Shown piece after piece: positions 33,122 through 44,600 of a stretch of DNA of 64,000 nt (positions within the stretch are counted from its first letter, which is position 1; each line of letters starts with the position of its first letter). The notes below the pieces were generated by a model. That model made no database searches, had not been told where the DNA came from, and was given only the letters and a program-made list of their open reading frames with translations. The stretch comes from Desmodesmus armatus (taxonomy: Eukaryota; Chlorophyta; Chlorophyceae; Sphaeropleales; Scenedesmaceae). Where the stretch lies: contig VIIQ02000269.1 of assembly GCA_007449985.2 (NCBI GenBank), positions 1 to 64,000 on the forward strand. The letters run 5' to 3'. The position numbers and the translations under genes are program-made.

Positions 33122-36100
33122 ATGCCGTTGGGCAAGAGGGCGGAGTTTGGGGACGCCAGATATGCCGGAGTTGATATACCATATGCGCACAACATTGCAG
33201 ACCACATGCAGGTACGCTGCTGGGCCTTTCTGCTGCCTGCAGCAGTAGCAGCAGCCAGCAGCAGACATCTCCCCTACCTACCCAACATCCCAAGTTCGAT
33301 CACGAGTTGTAAAAAGCAAGCTTTAATGTACGTAGGAGTACCTGCTGTGCGGTTTCGACTTCGTGGTAGCCCCCCTGGTAGACCCTGCCTTTGAGCAGCC
33401 TCCCCTACCAGGCAACGCAGCACCGGGAGCACCAGCAGTCATACCAGCAAAGCTGCGGCAGGAACTGATGCTGTCGTCGGCATCTTGGGGCGGACAGGTG
33501 CGTGAAATGCTGCGGTTGTTGACTGAAAGCGTCTTTGTTGCCCTCCAGCAGCAACATCACCTGTGTCCAAGTCCAATGGCCGGTTACTTGACATACAGCA
33601 CGCTCAGCATCAGCAGCAGTAACCAACCTGCAGCACGCACATCTCATGCTGTCAATCAAGCAGCGACCCTTGACACTATCTCTTTGTCCAAACCCTGTGC
33701 AGATCGTCGGTCGGACCAGCAGCTGGATCGACCCTGACAGCAGCAATGCAGCAGTGTCCAGCAGCAGCTGTGCAGCCCTGCAGCAGCAACTCAGCTGGGC
33801 AGCATTCCTGGGCCTGCAGGCGGTGCTGCTGCCGCCACCACGGCAGCTGGACAGGGCATTCAACTATGCTCAGGTTGTTAATCAGGTGGGTTGGGGTGAT
33901 TTCCGACTGTGTGTCCGGGTGGGGGGGGGGGGGTGGGGGTGGGGGGGGGGGGGGGTGGCTGGCCACACACAAAAACAGCCAAGCTGTGTGTCTAATCGAT
34001 ATCTGGTTTTGAAAGGTTTGCTTAGCCTTTATCTGTTTGTGGCCGTGGCAGTTTTCTGCCGCCACCATGGCAGCTGTACAGGGCATTCAGCTATACCCAA
34101 GTTGTCAACCAGGTGGATTGATATGTGTCTGTGGATGTTTCTGCTTCTCTGCAGCCCGCCAGGCTCTGCTGTTTGTCTCTGTGACAGGTTTTCAGCCCCC
34201 ACACAGTCATGGTCTGCACCACTCGGCCATTCTGCTGCTCTATATTGCTGCTGCTGTTGTTGGTATCATAGCAGCCCATTCTAGTGGTGAACCTGGAACT
34301 CAACTAACAATGGAACGTTGTGGTGCTCCTCTGCGGTTCCACAATGTTGCTGCTTGTTCCTCGCTGCAGGCCCTTGGGGGGTTGTCTCACATGGCAGTGT
34401 GGGTGCAGCTGCCAATGGTGGGGGAACCAGCAGCAGCAGCAAACAGCAGCAGCAGCAGCGGCGGTGCCTATGATGGGGCCTTTGACTGCTGGAACCAGCT
34501 GTTCACCTTGTGTGAACAGAACACACTGCTCGGTAGGTGGGGTTCTGCATTGGGGTTGTTGTTTCAAGGGTTGTGGCTGAATTTGTCCCCAGAGAGGGAA
34601 GGGGAACACCAGCAGCTGGACTCTTGGGCAGAAAGTGTCTGTGGGGGCACTTTTCTGCACAGCATGTGGACCTGGAATCCCCCTATCTGCAGGAGATGGC
34701 GCGGATGTCGCACAGTTTGCTGGCCTTTGATATGCTGTACTGCATCGTCGTGTTGGTGTGATCTGCCAACTCAATTATGTCAAGTAATAAGTTCTTAGAG
34801 GCACCCTCATCGGCCTTTGCTTTGTTGGCCAGTGCCGAGGCTGGGATTTTGTCCATCATTTGTTCTGTACTGTATTCCCCATGAGCCCCTGGCTCCCTTT
34901 CGGGATGCTGGGCTTTGCCGTCCCCAATCACTGTTACTGTATTGCATTTTGTTGCCATGTCTTGCAGGTGTTGCTGTGGAAGTGCCTGCTGACTTGCCGC
35001 CCAAGCCCATCATGCTGCGCTGGTTTGCCCAGCCACTGAAGGCCCTACTGCTGCCAACAAGTAAGCACACATGGCAATTCAAGTTGCACACGTGTTAATT
35101 CAAGTTGCTCACGTGTCAATTCGAGTTGCTTTCAATGTACCTGCTCTATACAAGTATTCTGTACAATGGAAATTACATCAAAAGAGAGCTTGCATCTTGA
35201 CGACGGGTCTTGTCCCCCCTCCCCTGTGCGTCTGATTACTGCTGTGCCCTTGCACTCATTTCGCCGTAAAAAGTGTCAACCAGCTCTTGGCACCTGATTT
35301 TTTTATAGCAAAAAATAAAACTGAAAGTAACACATATGTTTTTGTAACTGTGGTGGTCTTGTGCCTGCCCCAGGTGTGTTCACGACCAACAAGCGGGGGT
35401 ACCCAGTGCTCAGCAGGGCCCACCAAGACCTGCTGGCAACTGCCTTCAGGTTTGGGGTGCAAGTCATTCTCACAGGTGATCGGTGCAGATGGTTATAGCT
35501 TGAGGCGTTCGTCGTCATTTTGTGGCTGGTCACTGAGCAAATCGTGAAAAACAGGAAACGAACACCATGGGGTAGCTGTGGCCAGCCTGATTTCACAACT
35601 CAGCATTGTGGCCAACGAGGGAATTTCATTTGATGATATTCATATCTGGCAGCAGGAGCACTCGTAGTAGCTGTGTTCTGGGTCCTGCTCTGCGTGCTAG
35701 CACACCAAATGATTGGCTTGATGTGTTGACTTTCGCCTGTGTTGAAATTGTTTGAAAGACTGACCCATGTGTGTGCGTGCACGGTGTGTGGAGACTACCA
35801 GCTTGCGGCTGAGTCATGAATGCACGATCCTATACCTGGTGTGTGTGGCAGTTGCCCTTGGTGGTGTTTCTTTTTGGGGGGGCTGGTCTTGTTTGCCGGT
35901 CTTGCTGCAGGTTTTTCGTGCAGGTGTGTCTTCCCAGTTCATCCCGTGTGGAGAGTACCGCTCAGCGGTGAAAGTATCCACTTGTAACAACCTCCCCCCC
36001 CCCCAAAATATCTGTTCGCTGATCAAGCTATTTTATGTTTATTTGTAATTATTTGTAATTATTTGTAATAACCTACAGGTGAGGCTGTGCACAAGGTGGC

Positions 36101-39100
36101 TCCTGCCCCTACCCCACCTGCTTCCCAAGCAGCAACAGCAGCTGCAGCAGCAGCAGCAGCAGCAGCAGCAGCACCACCACCACAGCAGCAGCAAGCAGCA
36201 GCGGAAGGTGGCAGCCAGCCGGTGCCGGCAGCAGCGCCAGGAGCAGCAGCAGGAGCAGCAGCAGCAGCGGCAGCAGCTGGAGGGGATGTGCTGCCGTTTG
36301 CGGTGGTGGATCCTGGGGAGAGCCATGTGCTGCGGCCCTACTGGGAGTATCTGTGCTACATTTTCAGGTAATTCTGGTGTGAGTCACTGCTCTTTCTGCA
36401 TCTGTGCTTTGTCAGCACCTGGATGCTTTCCCTTTTTCCTTCTTTCTGGAGCGTATTCTGTCCTTACAATTCTTACTGGCTCATTCATTGTGGGGGCCAC
36501 TCACACTGATTGGTGCCTCTGAAGCTTTTTTTTGGGGGAGTATGTTACATGGACATTTTCGCCAAACAACAATGGCATTGTCCACCAGGATTAAGCCTTT
36601 GGCTGTGTTTTGCGACTGTGTGCATGTCTCCTTTTGGCTGTGTCTGTGTCCCTGTTCAGGCGGCTGGAGAGTGTGTCCCCCCAGGAGCAGCTAGAGGCCA
36701 GCTACAGGGACTTCCTACAGGCTCCTCTGCAGCCACTTCAGGTGTGTAGGGAACTAATGCTTATTTTGGGGCAACGATGTGCTGCTGCTGCTGCTGCTGC
36801 TGTAGTTACACGATCACAGCACACAGTCACACAGATCAAGATGCTTTTATCCAATCATTGAGCTGGGCAGTGCCCAACTGAAACCTACTGTACAGCTATG
36901 GTGCCTGCTGCCTCGACATGACAACCTTGAGAGTCAGACCTATGAGACGTTTGAGAAGGACACCACCAAGTAAAAGTTATACATTGAAAAAATATGCTTG
37001 CCAATTGAAAGTCCAGGTCACACTTGCTGTACTGCTGTATGGTACCTGCTGCTTTGACAGGATAACCTTGAGAGTCACACCTATGAGACATTTGAGAAGG
37101 ACATCACCAACCTTGAACCGTACAGAGGGAACATGTGTTTGTACGGGCTTTCATGACAGTTGCATTATCCAAAGCCCAGCTCAAAGCACCTGTAACGCTG
37201 TATGTAACACACTGCCTCAACAGGACAATTTGGAGAGTCAGACATATGAGACGTTTGAGAAGGACACCACCAAGTAAAGCAGTCTTACATTAGATAAGTG
37301 CACTTATGCTTGAAAGTCCACATCACCCTTACTGTACTGCTACATGTTACACACTGCCTCCACAGGACAACTTGGAGAGTCAGACATACGAGACGTTTGA
37401 GAAGGACACCACCAAGTGTACAGTTGTTCATAAGATGGTTATACCTAGTCTTAAAGTATGCTTATGCTGCGAAGTCCAGGTCACACTTACTGTACTGATA
37501 TCACACCTGCTGCCTCGACAGGACAACTTGGAGAGTCAGACATATGAGACCTTTGAGAAGGACACCACCAAGTACTCCTGCTACCAGGCTGCAGTGGCTG
37601 CTGCACTGCGCGACAGGGTGCCTGATGATAAGGTGGACAGTGTGGTCACGACACTCATGGTGGTGGGGGCAGGTGAGGAGGAGGGGGGTGGAGCAGTGAG
37701 GTGGGAGGTGTGTGGGGGGGGGGGGAGGGGAGGGGAGGGGAGGGGAGTGTTACTGGTGGACAGGTGTTTGGGGGGGGGGGGCAGAGAACCTGGACAGGGT
37801 GCCTGATGACAAGGTGGACAGCGTGGTGACAACACTCATGGTGGTGGGGGCAGGTGAGGCGGAGGGGCAGTGAGGTGGTTGGTGGTGGTGGGTGGGGGGG
37901 GGGGGGTCAGGGGGGGGGGGGGGGGGGTGTGGTAGTGAGAGTGGAGGGGCTACCCGGGGAGGGGGGGGGGTGTCAGGGGTTGGGTGACGGGGAAGTGTGC
38001 TGCAATGGCTGCTGCACTGAGGGACAGGGTGCCTGATGACAGGGTGGACAATGTGGTGAAACACTCATGGTGGTGGGGGCAGGTGAGAAAAGTGGTGACA
38101 CAAATGGGGGGGGGGGGGTGCTGTTAGTAGTGGATGCAGGTGTATTGGGTCAGGGGGTGCCGGGGGGGAGGGCAGAGAAAGGCCAGGGTGCCTGATGACA
38201 AGGTGGACAGCGTGGTGACTACACTCATGGTGGTGGGGGCAGGTGAGACATGGTGGGGGGGGGGGATGGGGTGTGTGTGTGTGTGGGGGGGGGGGGGGGA
38301 CGGCGAGCACAATGTTGTGGTGGTGGTGAGAGTGGAGGGGGTAAGGTGTCAGGGGTGAGGTCAGGTGACGCAGAAGGGGGCTGCAGTAGCTGCTGCGCTG
38401 AGGGACAGGGTGCCTGATTATGTGGTGGACAGCGTGGTGACAATACTCATGGTGGTGGGGGCAGGTGAGGAGAGGGCGGGGGGGGGGGGGGGTGAGGGGG
38501 GGGGCAAGGGGTGTGTGTGGGGTGAGGTGGGGGGGGGGGGCAGTGTTGTTGAGGTGGTGAGAGTGGAGGGGCTAACATGCGGGGGGGGGGGGGGGTGAGG
38601 TCAGGTGACGGGGAAGTGTTCTGCAGATGCTGCTGCACTGAAGGACAGGGTGCCTGATGATAAGGTGGACAGCATGGTGAAAATACTCATGGTGGTGGGG
38701 GCAGGTGAGTTTGTGTGAGTGTGTGTGTGTGTGGGGGGGGGGGGGGCAGTGGGGTGGTGTGGGGACCGAGGGAGGGGAGGGTAATGGTTTTGTGGTGGTG
38801 AGAGTGGAGGGGCTGAATAGGGGGGGGGGGGTGAGGTCAGGTGACGGGGAAGTGTGCTGCAGTTGCTGCTGCACTGAGGGACAGGGTGACTGATGATAAG
38901 GTGGACAGTATGGTCACGACACTTATGGTGGTGGGGCAGGTGAGTGTGTTTGTGTGTGTGTGGGGGGGGGGGGGGCAGTGGGGTGGGGTGGGGACCGAGG
39001 GAGGGGAGGGTAATGGTTTTGTGGTGGTGAGAGTGGAGGGGCTGAATAGGGGGGGGGGGGAGGGGGGTCAGGTGATGGAGAAGTGGGCTGCAGTAGCTGC

Positions 39101-42100
39101 TGCACTGAGGGACAGGGTGCCTGATGATAGGGTGGACAGCGTGGTCACGACACTTATGGTGGTGGGGGCAGGTGAGTTTGTGTGAGTGTGTGTGGGGGGG
39201 GGGGGGGGCAGTGGGGTGGTGTGGGGACCGAGGGAGGGGAGGGTAATGGTTTTGTGGTGGTGAGAGTGGAGGGGCTGAATAGGGGGGGGGGGGGAGGGGG
39301 GTCAGGTGATGGAGAAGTGGGCTGCAGTAGCTGCTGCTCTGAGGGACAGGGTGCCTGATGATAAGGTGGACAGCACTGTGACAACACTCATGGTGGTGGG
39401 GGCACTTGAGAGAGGTTGAAATCTACCTGGGTGTGTGTGAAGGGGAGGAGGGCAGCCCCCGGGGGCTGTTGGCGGTTGATGCAGGCCTACCCTAGGGGTT
39501 TTTGGCGGTGAGGGGGGGGGGTGCCTGATGACAAGGTGGACAGCGTGGTGACAACACTCATGGTGGTGGGGGCAGGTGAGAATGGCGTTTGGGGGGGGGG
39601 GGAGCTGGGTGGGGGCGTGGCTACCTTGTGCAGTGGATCTTGCTTTGTCTTCCCACCGATTCTGTCTCACAACTTATGTTCAGCATCAAATTCACCCTTT
39701 GCTGACTCCTCCACATACCATTTGATGTCATATCGCAGGTCGAGGCCCGTTAGTGCGTGCTTCTCTTGCAGCTGCAGCCGCCACAGGCCGCCAGCTGCGT
39801 GTGTACGCAGTAGAGAAGAACCCTTCTGCCGTGGTGCACATTCAGGCCATGGTGGTGGCCCAGGGCTGGGAGGATGTGGTCACAATTGTGGGACAAGACA
39901 TGCGGCTGTGGGAGCCACCTGAGAAGGTAGGTTTGGTGGTGGTGGTGTGTGGGGGGGGGAAGGGGGGGGAGGGGAGGAATGGGAGGTGCTGTGAGGGGTT
40001 GTGGGTGTGTGCCTAAGGGAGGCAGCGGGACATTTGAGAGGTCAGGCGATGGTAGTGTCCCGGGGCTGGGAGGGGGTGGTCACGATTGTGGGCCAAGACA
40101 TGCGGCTGTGGGAGCCGCCAGAGAAGGTGGGTTGGCCTGTGCCATCTCCCATTCTATATCCCTTCTGTTCTTGTATCAGGCGATAGAGAATTTGAGTGAG
40201 GACATGTAAAGTCATGCTGTTGGGGGGGTAGTTTGGGGGGGGGGGGCAGGGGTGGATTGTGGTGCCCCTCCAGGCAGTGGTGGTGGCCCAGGGGTGGGAG
40301 GATGTGGCCACCATTGCGGGGCAGGATATGCGGCTCTGGGAGCCGCCAGAGAAGGTGTGTGTTTGGCAGGGGGGGGGGGATATGAGGATCGGGTAGGGGA
40401 GAAGCTGCAATGAATGCGTGTGGTGTGAGGGGCAGGCCCTGTGCTGATACCCCTTCCCTCCCACAGGCAGACACTGGGCTGACCCCCGCCGCGGGTGCCC
40501 TCACATTGGTCCAATTGCAGGCTGACATCTACTGAGTCAGCTGCTGGGTCATCAGGCGGCCATGAGTTGTCTCCGAAGGGCCTGGACGGCGCCCAGCGGC
40601 CCTTGACGGCGCCCAGCGGCTGTTCAGCAGGTCTTGAAACACACCCTCACCCTGCCTCCGGCCGTCTGTTATTTCCAGGTGACCCTCCCCCACAGCGCTC
40701 CCCCGCCCCCCCAATGGTGGGATGGTGAACACCATCCCATTGCAGGCTGAAACCCTTGTGAATGAGCTGTTGGGTCATTCAGCGATAACTTGTTGCAGCT
40801 GTACTTGTCACTGGGCTGCCTGAACGGCACGCAGCGGTTGCTGAAGCCCCCCCCCCCCAGAACACACATACACACGTACCCCCACCCTCCCTTGACGCTC
40901 TCCACACACAGGCTGACATCCTTGTGAGTGAGCTGCTAGCTAGCATGACCCTATAGGGTCATTCAGCAACAGTGAGCTATCACTGGAGTGCCTGGATTGT
41001 GCACATCGGCTGCTGACATCTCCCCCTTCCCCCCTCCCTTGACGCTGTCCACATCACAGGCAGACATCCTAGTGAGTGAGCTGCTGGGTTCATTCAGGGA
41101 CAGCGAGCTATCACCAGAGTGCCATGATGGTGCGCAGCGGCTGCTGAACACAGCCTGCTGCCTGCCCCCCCCCCCCCCCCGCTCCTTCATGGGGAAGTTC
41201 CTTCGCGTCAGGCCTGGACAAACCCTCTGTGCATGCCTGCTTTCCCCTTGCAGGATCATCATGCTGACACCTTGCTCCCCCTACACATCCTCCATATGCT
41301 TGCAGGCTGACATCCTCGTGAGTGAGCTGCTGGGGTCATTCAGCGACAACGAGTTATCACCGGAGTGCCTGGATGGTGCGCAGCGGCTGCTGAAGGCTGA
41401 TGGCATCAGCATACCCGCCAGCTACACCAGCTTCCTGGCACCCATCACCAGCACAAAGATGCTGGAAGCAGTGAGGGGCTACAAGGTAAGTTGGGGTGAT
41501 GGGTCAACTCACTGAGTAGGGGCCCTACTAGGCTAGCAGCAGGACCAGGAGGTGGCTTTGTGTTTGAATAGTTCAGACACCAACCTGCTACCATCAGCAT
41601 ACATACCAGCTACACCAGTTTCCTCGCACCATCACCAGCACCAAGATGCTGGAAGCAGTGAGGGGCTACAAAGTGAGTTGGGGTGATGGGTCAACTCACT
41701 GAGTAGGGGCCCTACTAGGCTAGCAGCAGGACCAGGAGGTGGCTTTGTGTTTGAATAGTTCAGACACCAACCTGCTACCATCAGCATACATACCAGCTAC
41801 ACCAGTTTCCTCGCACCATCACCAGCACCAAGATGCTGGAAGCAGTGAGGGGCTACAAAGTGAGTTGGGGTGATGGGTCAACTCACTGAGTAGGGGCCCT
41901 ACTAGGCTAGCAGCAGGACCAGGAGGTGGCTTTGTGTTTGAATAGTTCAGACACCAACCTGCTACCATCAGCATACATACCAGCTACACCAGTTTCCTCG
42001 CACCATCACCAGCACCAAGATGCTGGAAGCAGTGCGGGGCTACAAGGTAAGTTGGGCGCCATGTGGATGCAAGTTGCATCAGTGTTAGGGGTTCGAATGT

Positions 42101-44011
42101 GAGCCTGCTGAGGGTGAGGCATCACTCAGCTACGTGAGGGTCAACATCAGCATACCCGCCAGCTACACCAGCTTCCTGGCACCCATCACCAGCACAAAGA
42201 TGCTGGAAGCAGTGAGGGGCTACAAGGTAGGCAGGGGGTCAAGGTGCGGAGTCAGGGCTTGAGTTCAGGGTGCAAGATCTGAACATAGTGCCTTTGAAGC
42301 AGCGAACCTGTGGACGTTATTTTGTGCATCCATGCTCCCTCACCAATCTCCACGTACCTGAAGCATTCGTGCGCCATCCGGTGGCGTCACTGCTGCCGCC
42401 ACCTCTGCCAACTGCTGCCACTGCTGCCGCCACTGCTGCTGTCACAGGACCTGGAGCATGCTGAGACCCCCTACGTAGTGAAGCTGCACAGGTGGGAGGG
42501 ACCCAACCACCGATCAGGGCCCTTTGCTTTGTACCGGTGACTGGCAGCGTACTGCATGCTATGTACTCTTGTACTGCGCAGTTTTGCTTGCGAGAGTGCT
42601 CAGTATCGGTATGTTGTGTCTGTAGCATTGTTGCTGTACATGTAAATGTATCGTTTCCGCAGAAGGCCCAGCTGCAAAGCATCACTATGGCTGTAGTACT
42701 GAAGATTGTACTGCGGCGGCTGTCGAGCTGTCGCCGCCGCAAGCCGTGTTTCTGGGCGCATCGCTGCCAATAATGTCAGCAATTGTACTTGTAGTGTATG
42801 TATCGCCCAGATGACCCTACATGGCTGCTGTAGGTACTTTGAGCTGTCGCCGCCTCAGGCCGTGTTCAAATTTGACCACCCCAACTGGCAGCAACCAATC
42901 GACAACAGCAGAGCCATCACCCTCACATTCGACAGGCCGGCAGCGCAGGGCAGTGGCGTGCTGCACGGCTTTGCGGGCTACTTCGAATCAGTGTTGTACG
43001 GAGGTGGGTTTTGGAGGGGGGGGGAGCATTAGGGGTGAAGGGGGGGGGGGGGGCGGTGGCGGTCTGCGGGCCAGCAGCTCGGGGGCTTGCGCCACAAGTT
43101 ACATCAGGCTTTTGGGCATTATTAGCAGTCTGACTCAGGTCACTTTAGGTATTTTGACAGCAGGGCCTCTCATAAGTCAACCTCGCATCGAGCATGCCGG
43201 CAGCGCAGGGTAGTGGCGTGCTGCACGGCTTTGCAGGCTACTTCGAATCAGTGTTGTACGGAGGTAAGATGGATGCAAGAACGTGTGTTGACACAAGTAG
43301 TGCATTTGGGCAGCGATGCATAATATGGGGCGTGTCTGTGTGGGGGGGGGGGGTCTTAAAAGCACTTTCATTGCGTTTGGCCCTGCTGTTGTGAGCAGCC
43401 CATCTTGTTGCTGCTCTGCCGTTGCTGTTGGGTCGCTCTCAGTGTCCTGCCTGGCCTCAACATCTGTATGTATCGCCTTTGCCCCGATCAACTTGCTCTG
43501 TTGGTTATTTTTGCTGCGCCGTCTTGTGCAGATGTCACGCTCAACACGCACCCGCCCACCCACACCCCCAACATGTTCAGCTGGTTCCCCATCTACTTCC
43601 TTTCAAGGACCCCCCCTCTTGACCCAGTGGTCGCTGATGTTGTGCTTGCCTCTTCGTCTGCTTTTTTCCCCGACACCTTCACTGGAGTGGCACTTCCTGC
43701 CCGCTCCAAACACGGTGTGTTGTGCCCTGCACTGACCCTTGTGTTGCTCTGCTTGTCTGCTTGCTGCGCTGTGTCATGCAGATGTCACGCTCAACACGCA
43801 CCCGCCCACCCACACGCCCAACATGTTCAGCTGGTTCCCCATCTACTTCCCCATCAAGGAGCCCATCACCCTGCGCCCCGGTGACCCAGTGGTCGCCCAC
43901 ATGTGGCGCAAGTGTGGGGCCCACAAGGTGTGGTACGAGTGGGCAGTCAGCCAGCCGGCCGCCAGCCACATACACAACACGGGAGGGAGGTCCTACTATG
44001 TTGGGTTGTAG
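33122..44011 (+). CDS. PRMT5: Type II protein arginine methyltransferase PRMT5
   Basis: Fourteen exons join in phase to 708 residues: 33122-33211, 33336-33497, 33703-33885, 34370-34532, 34968-35060, 35374-35475, 36079-36367, 36660-36741, 37522-37672, 39739-39926, 41306-41485, 42448-42491, 42834-43003, 43782-44011. The enzyme makes symmetric dimethylarginine on histones and Sm proteins, in nucleus and cytosol. The TIM-barrel half (1-265) has [22 protein letters not shown] and [13 protein letters not shown]. The catalytic half has QTYETFEKD (Phe399, the type II specificity Phe), the SAM loop [12 protein letters not shown] at about 434-445, and SELLGS with [10 protein letters not shown] (Glu508 and Glu517, the double-E pair). 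The beta barrel ends in [23 protein letters not shown] and GRSYYVGL. Oddities: a roughly 75-residue Ala/Gln/Pro linker in exon 7, repeated exon edges in most introns, and a LINE fragment in intron 6. Confidence 0.95.
34058..34115 (+). repeat. Decayed copy of the 3' edge of PRMT5 exon 3
   Basis: GCCGCCACCATGGCAGCTG followed by CAGGGCATTCAGCTATACCC and a CAGGTGGATT donor copies 33831-33891 with several changes. It lies in intron 3. Confidence 0.75.
35647..36004 (+). mobile_element. 5'-truncated LINE copy in PRMT5 intron 6
   Basis: About 95% identical to 18511-18868, the last 80 bp of ORF2 plus the 3' region including the stem-loop and C run. Same orientation as the host gene. The flanking ATATCTG at 35642-35648 and 36008-36014 may be a target duplication. 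It lies wholly inside the intron (35476-36078) and ends 74 bp before exon 7. Confidence 0.92.
36120..36270 (+). repeat. CAG-type triplets read as polyalanine in PRMT5 exon 7
   Basis: GCA/GCAGCAGC runs in the PRMT5 frame give an Ala run of about 12, then PPPQQQQ and another Ala-rich block. Animal and plant PRMT5 proteins have only a short linker at this place. Confidence 0.85.
36920..37420 (+). repeat. Four extra copies of the 5' edge of PRMT5 exon 9
   Basis: The 51-bp segment encoding [17 protein letters not shown] starts at 36920, 37061, 37224 and 37366; the intact exon starts at 37522 (spacing 141, 163, 142 and 156 bp). Three of the copies keep a CAG acceptor (36920 has CATG in its place). 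Copies 1 and 3 end in AAGTAAA, which creates a possible donor after 50 nt; inclusion would shift the frame. Confidence 0.92.
37790..39580 (+). repeat. Nine degenerate copies of the 3' edge of PRMT5 exon 9
   Basis: Segments related to the end of exon 9 (GACAGGGTGCCTGATGA, AAGGTGGACAGCGTGGT, CTCATGGTGGTGGGGGCAG, GTGAG) end near 37853, 38082, 38242, 38464, 38704, 38939, 39171, 39403 and 39574. Between them lie G runs of 10-20 bases. Spacing is 160-240 bp. Most keep the donor; the one at 39403 reads CACTTGAG instead. Confidence 0.92.
40040..40360 (+). repeat. Two extra copies of the 3' edge of PRMT5 exon 10
   Basis: TGGGAGGATGTGGCCACCAT and ATGCGGCTCTGGGAGCCGCC, each followed by AGAAGGT, lie at about 40055-40127 and 40276-40355. 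They copy the last 70 bp of exon 10 (39857-39926). Both keep a GT after GAGAAG. Confidence 0.9.
40518..41150 (+). repeat. Four extra copies of the 5' edge of PRMT5 exon 11
   Basis: Relatives of GCTGACATCCTCGTGAGTGA start near 40520, 40746, 40912 and 41060, each preceded by an acceptor-like CAG or GCAG. They copy about 90 bp of exon 11 (intact at 41306). Identity rises toward the intact exon. The 40912 copy carries an insertion with a stop. Confidence 0.88.
41494..42228 (+). repeat. Array of the 3' edge of PRMT5 exon 11 with a 187-bp unit
   Basis: GGGTGATGGGTCAACTCACT starts at 41494, 41681 and 41868, an exact 187-bp period. Three units carry the exon 11 end with the same missing C (GCACCATC instead of GCACCCATC), which shifts the frame. 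A fourth copy at about 42146-42226 is unshifted and nearly identical to the true exon. Confidence 0.92.
43180..43264 (+). repeat. Copy of the 3' edge of PRMT5 exon 13
   Basis: GCCGGCAGCGCAGGGTAGTG through TTGTACGGAG and a GTAAGA donor copies 42938-43009. Its donor is closer to consensus than that of the intact exon (GTGGGT). Confidence 0.9.
43532..43640 (+). repeat. Copy of the 5' edge of PRMT5 exon 14
   Basis: GCAG and ATGTCACGCTCAACACGCAC through ATCTACTTCC repeat the start of exon 14 (43782-43850). It then leaves the frame (CTTTCAAGGACCC). Confidence 0.92.
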
Positions 44012-44085
44012 GAGTGCGGTCCGACAGCATGTGTGTGGGTGTTCGCCTTGTGTTTGGCATCTGCTGGTTGGTGTATGTGTGAGCA

Positions 44086-44090
44086 TGTAA
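44086..44090 (+). terminator. TGTAA, candidate poly(A) signal of PRMT5
   Basis: Lies 75 bp after the stop codon, a normal distance for chlorophyte genes, and before the first repeated copy of the gene end. Confidence 0.55.
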
Positions 44091-44099
44091 TAATCTTTG

Positions 44100-44600
44100 C
44101 TTTGACGGCCGTTGAAGCGCCTGGCGCCCGGGCGCCCTGTGGGCCGTCTTCAAGATGGCCGCCTGCCACGTGCACAACATGGGAGGGAGTTCCTACTATG
44201 CTGGCCTGTGAGTCTGCAGTGCGGACGGGCACCAGGTGTTGTGTGTTTGTCGTCGGCTTGGCAGCGTCTTCTGTTCTGGTTGTGGCGAGGTTGGCACGTG
44301 CGCACACGCTGTGTGGCCAACAAGTGCCGTCAATCGGGCACTTGGGGGCCCAGAGGGCCGCTAGTTATCCAACAGGCTGCCACTCACATACAATGTCACA
44401 TCCTTGGATGGTTGATGCATTGGCTGGATGCACTTCCTGTGTCTATACACAACATGGCAGGGGCGTTCTACTTTGTTGGCATGTGAGTGCACAGTGCCAA
44501 CGGGCGCCGGGTCTACGTGTTTGACGTTGGCTTGGCAGCTTCTAATCGGTGCATGTGTCGGGCATGTTTGATGCATGCTGCAACGGCCGTCGATTGCCGT
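44100..44600 (+). repeat. Two downstream copies of the PRMT5 C-terminal coding end and 3' untranslated region
   Basis: CACAACATGGGAGGGAGTTC with a TGTGAG end at about 44165-44213, and a weaker copy at about 44447-44490, match the gene end [12 protein letters not shown] (43970-44011). The sequence after the stop is repeated too, so each unit covers the last coding bases plus about 200 bp of 3' flank. Confidence 0.8.

Noticed and set aside
37673..39738. Long Gly/Val and Pro-rich frames on both strands of PRMT5 intron 9
   Set aside because: Composition follows the G runs, and the only protein-like parts are copies of exon 9.
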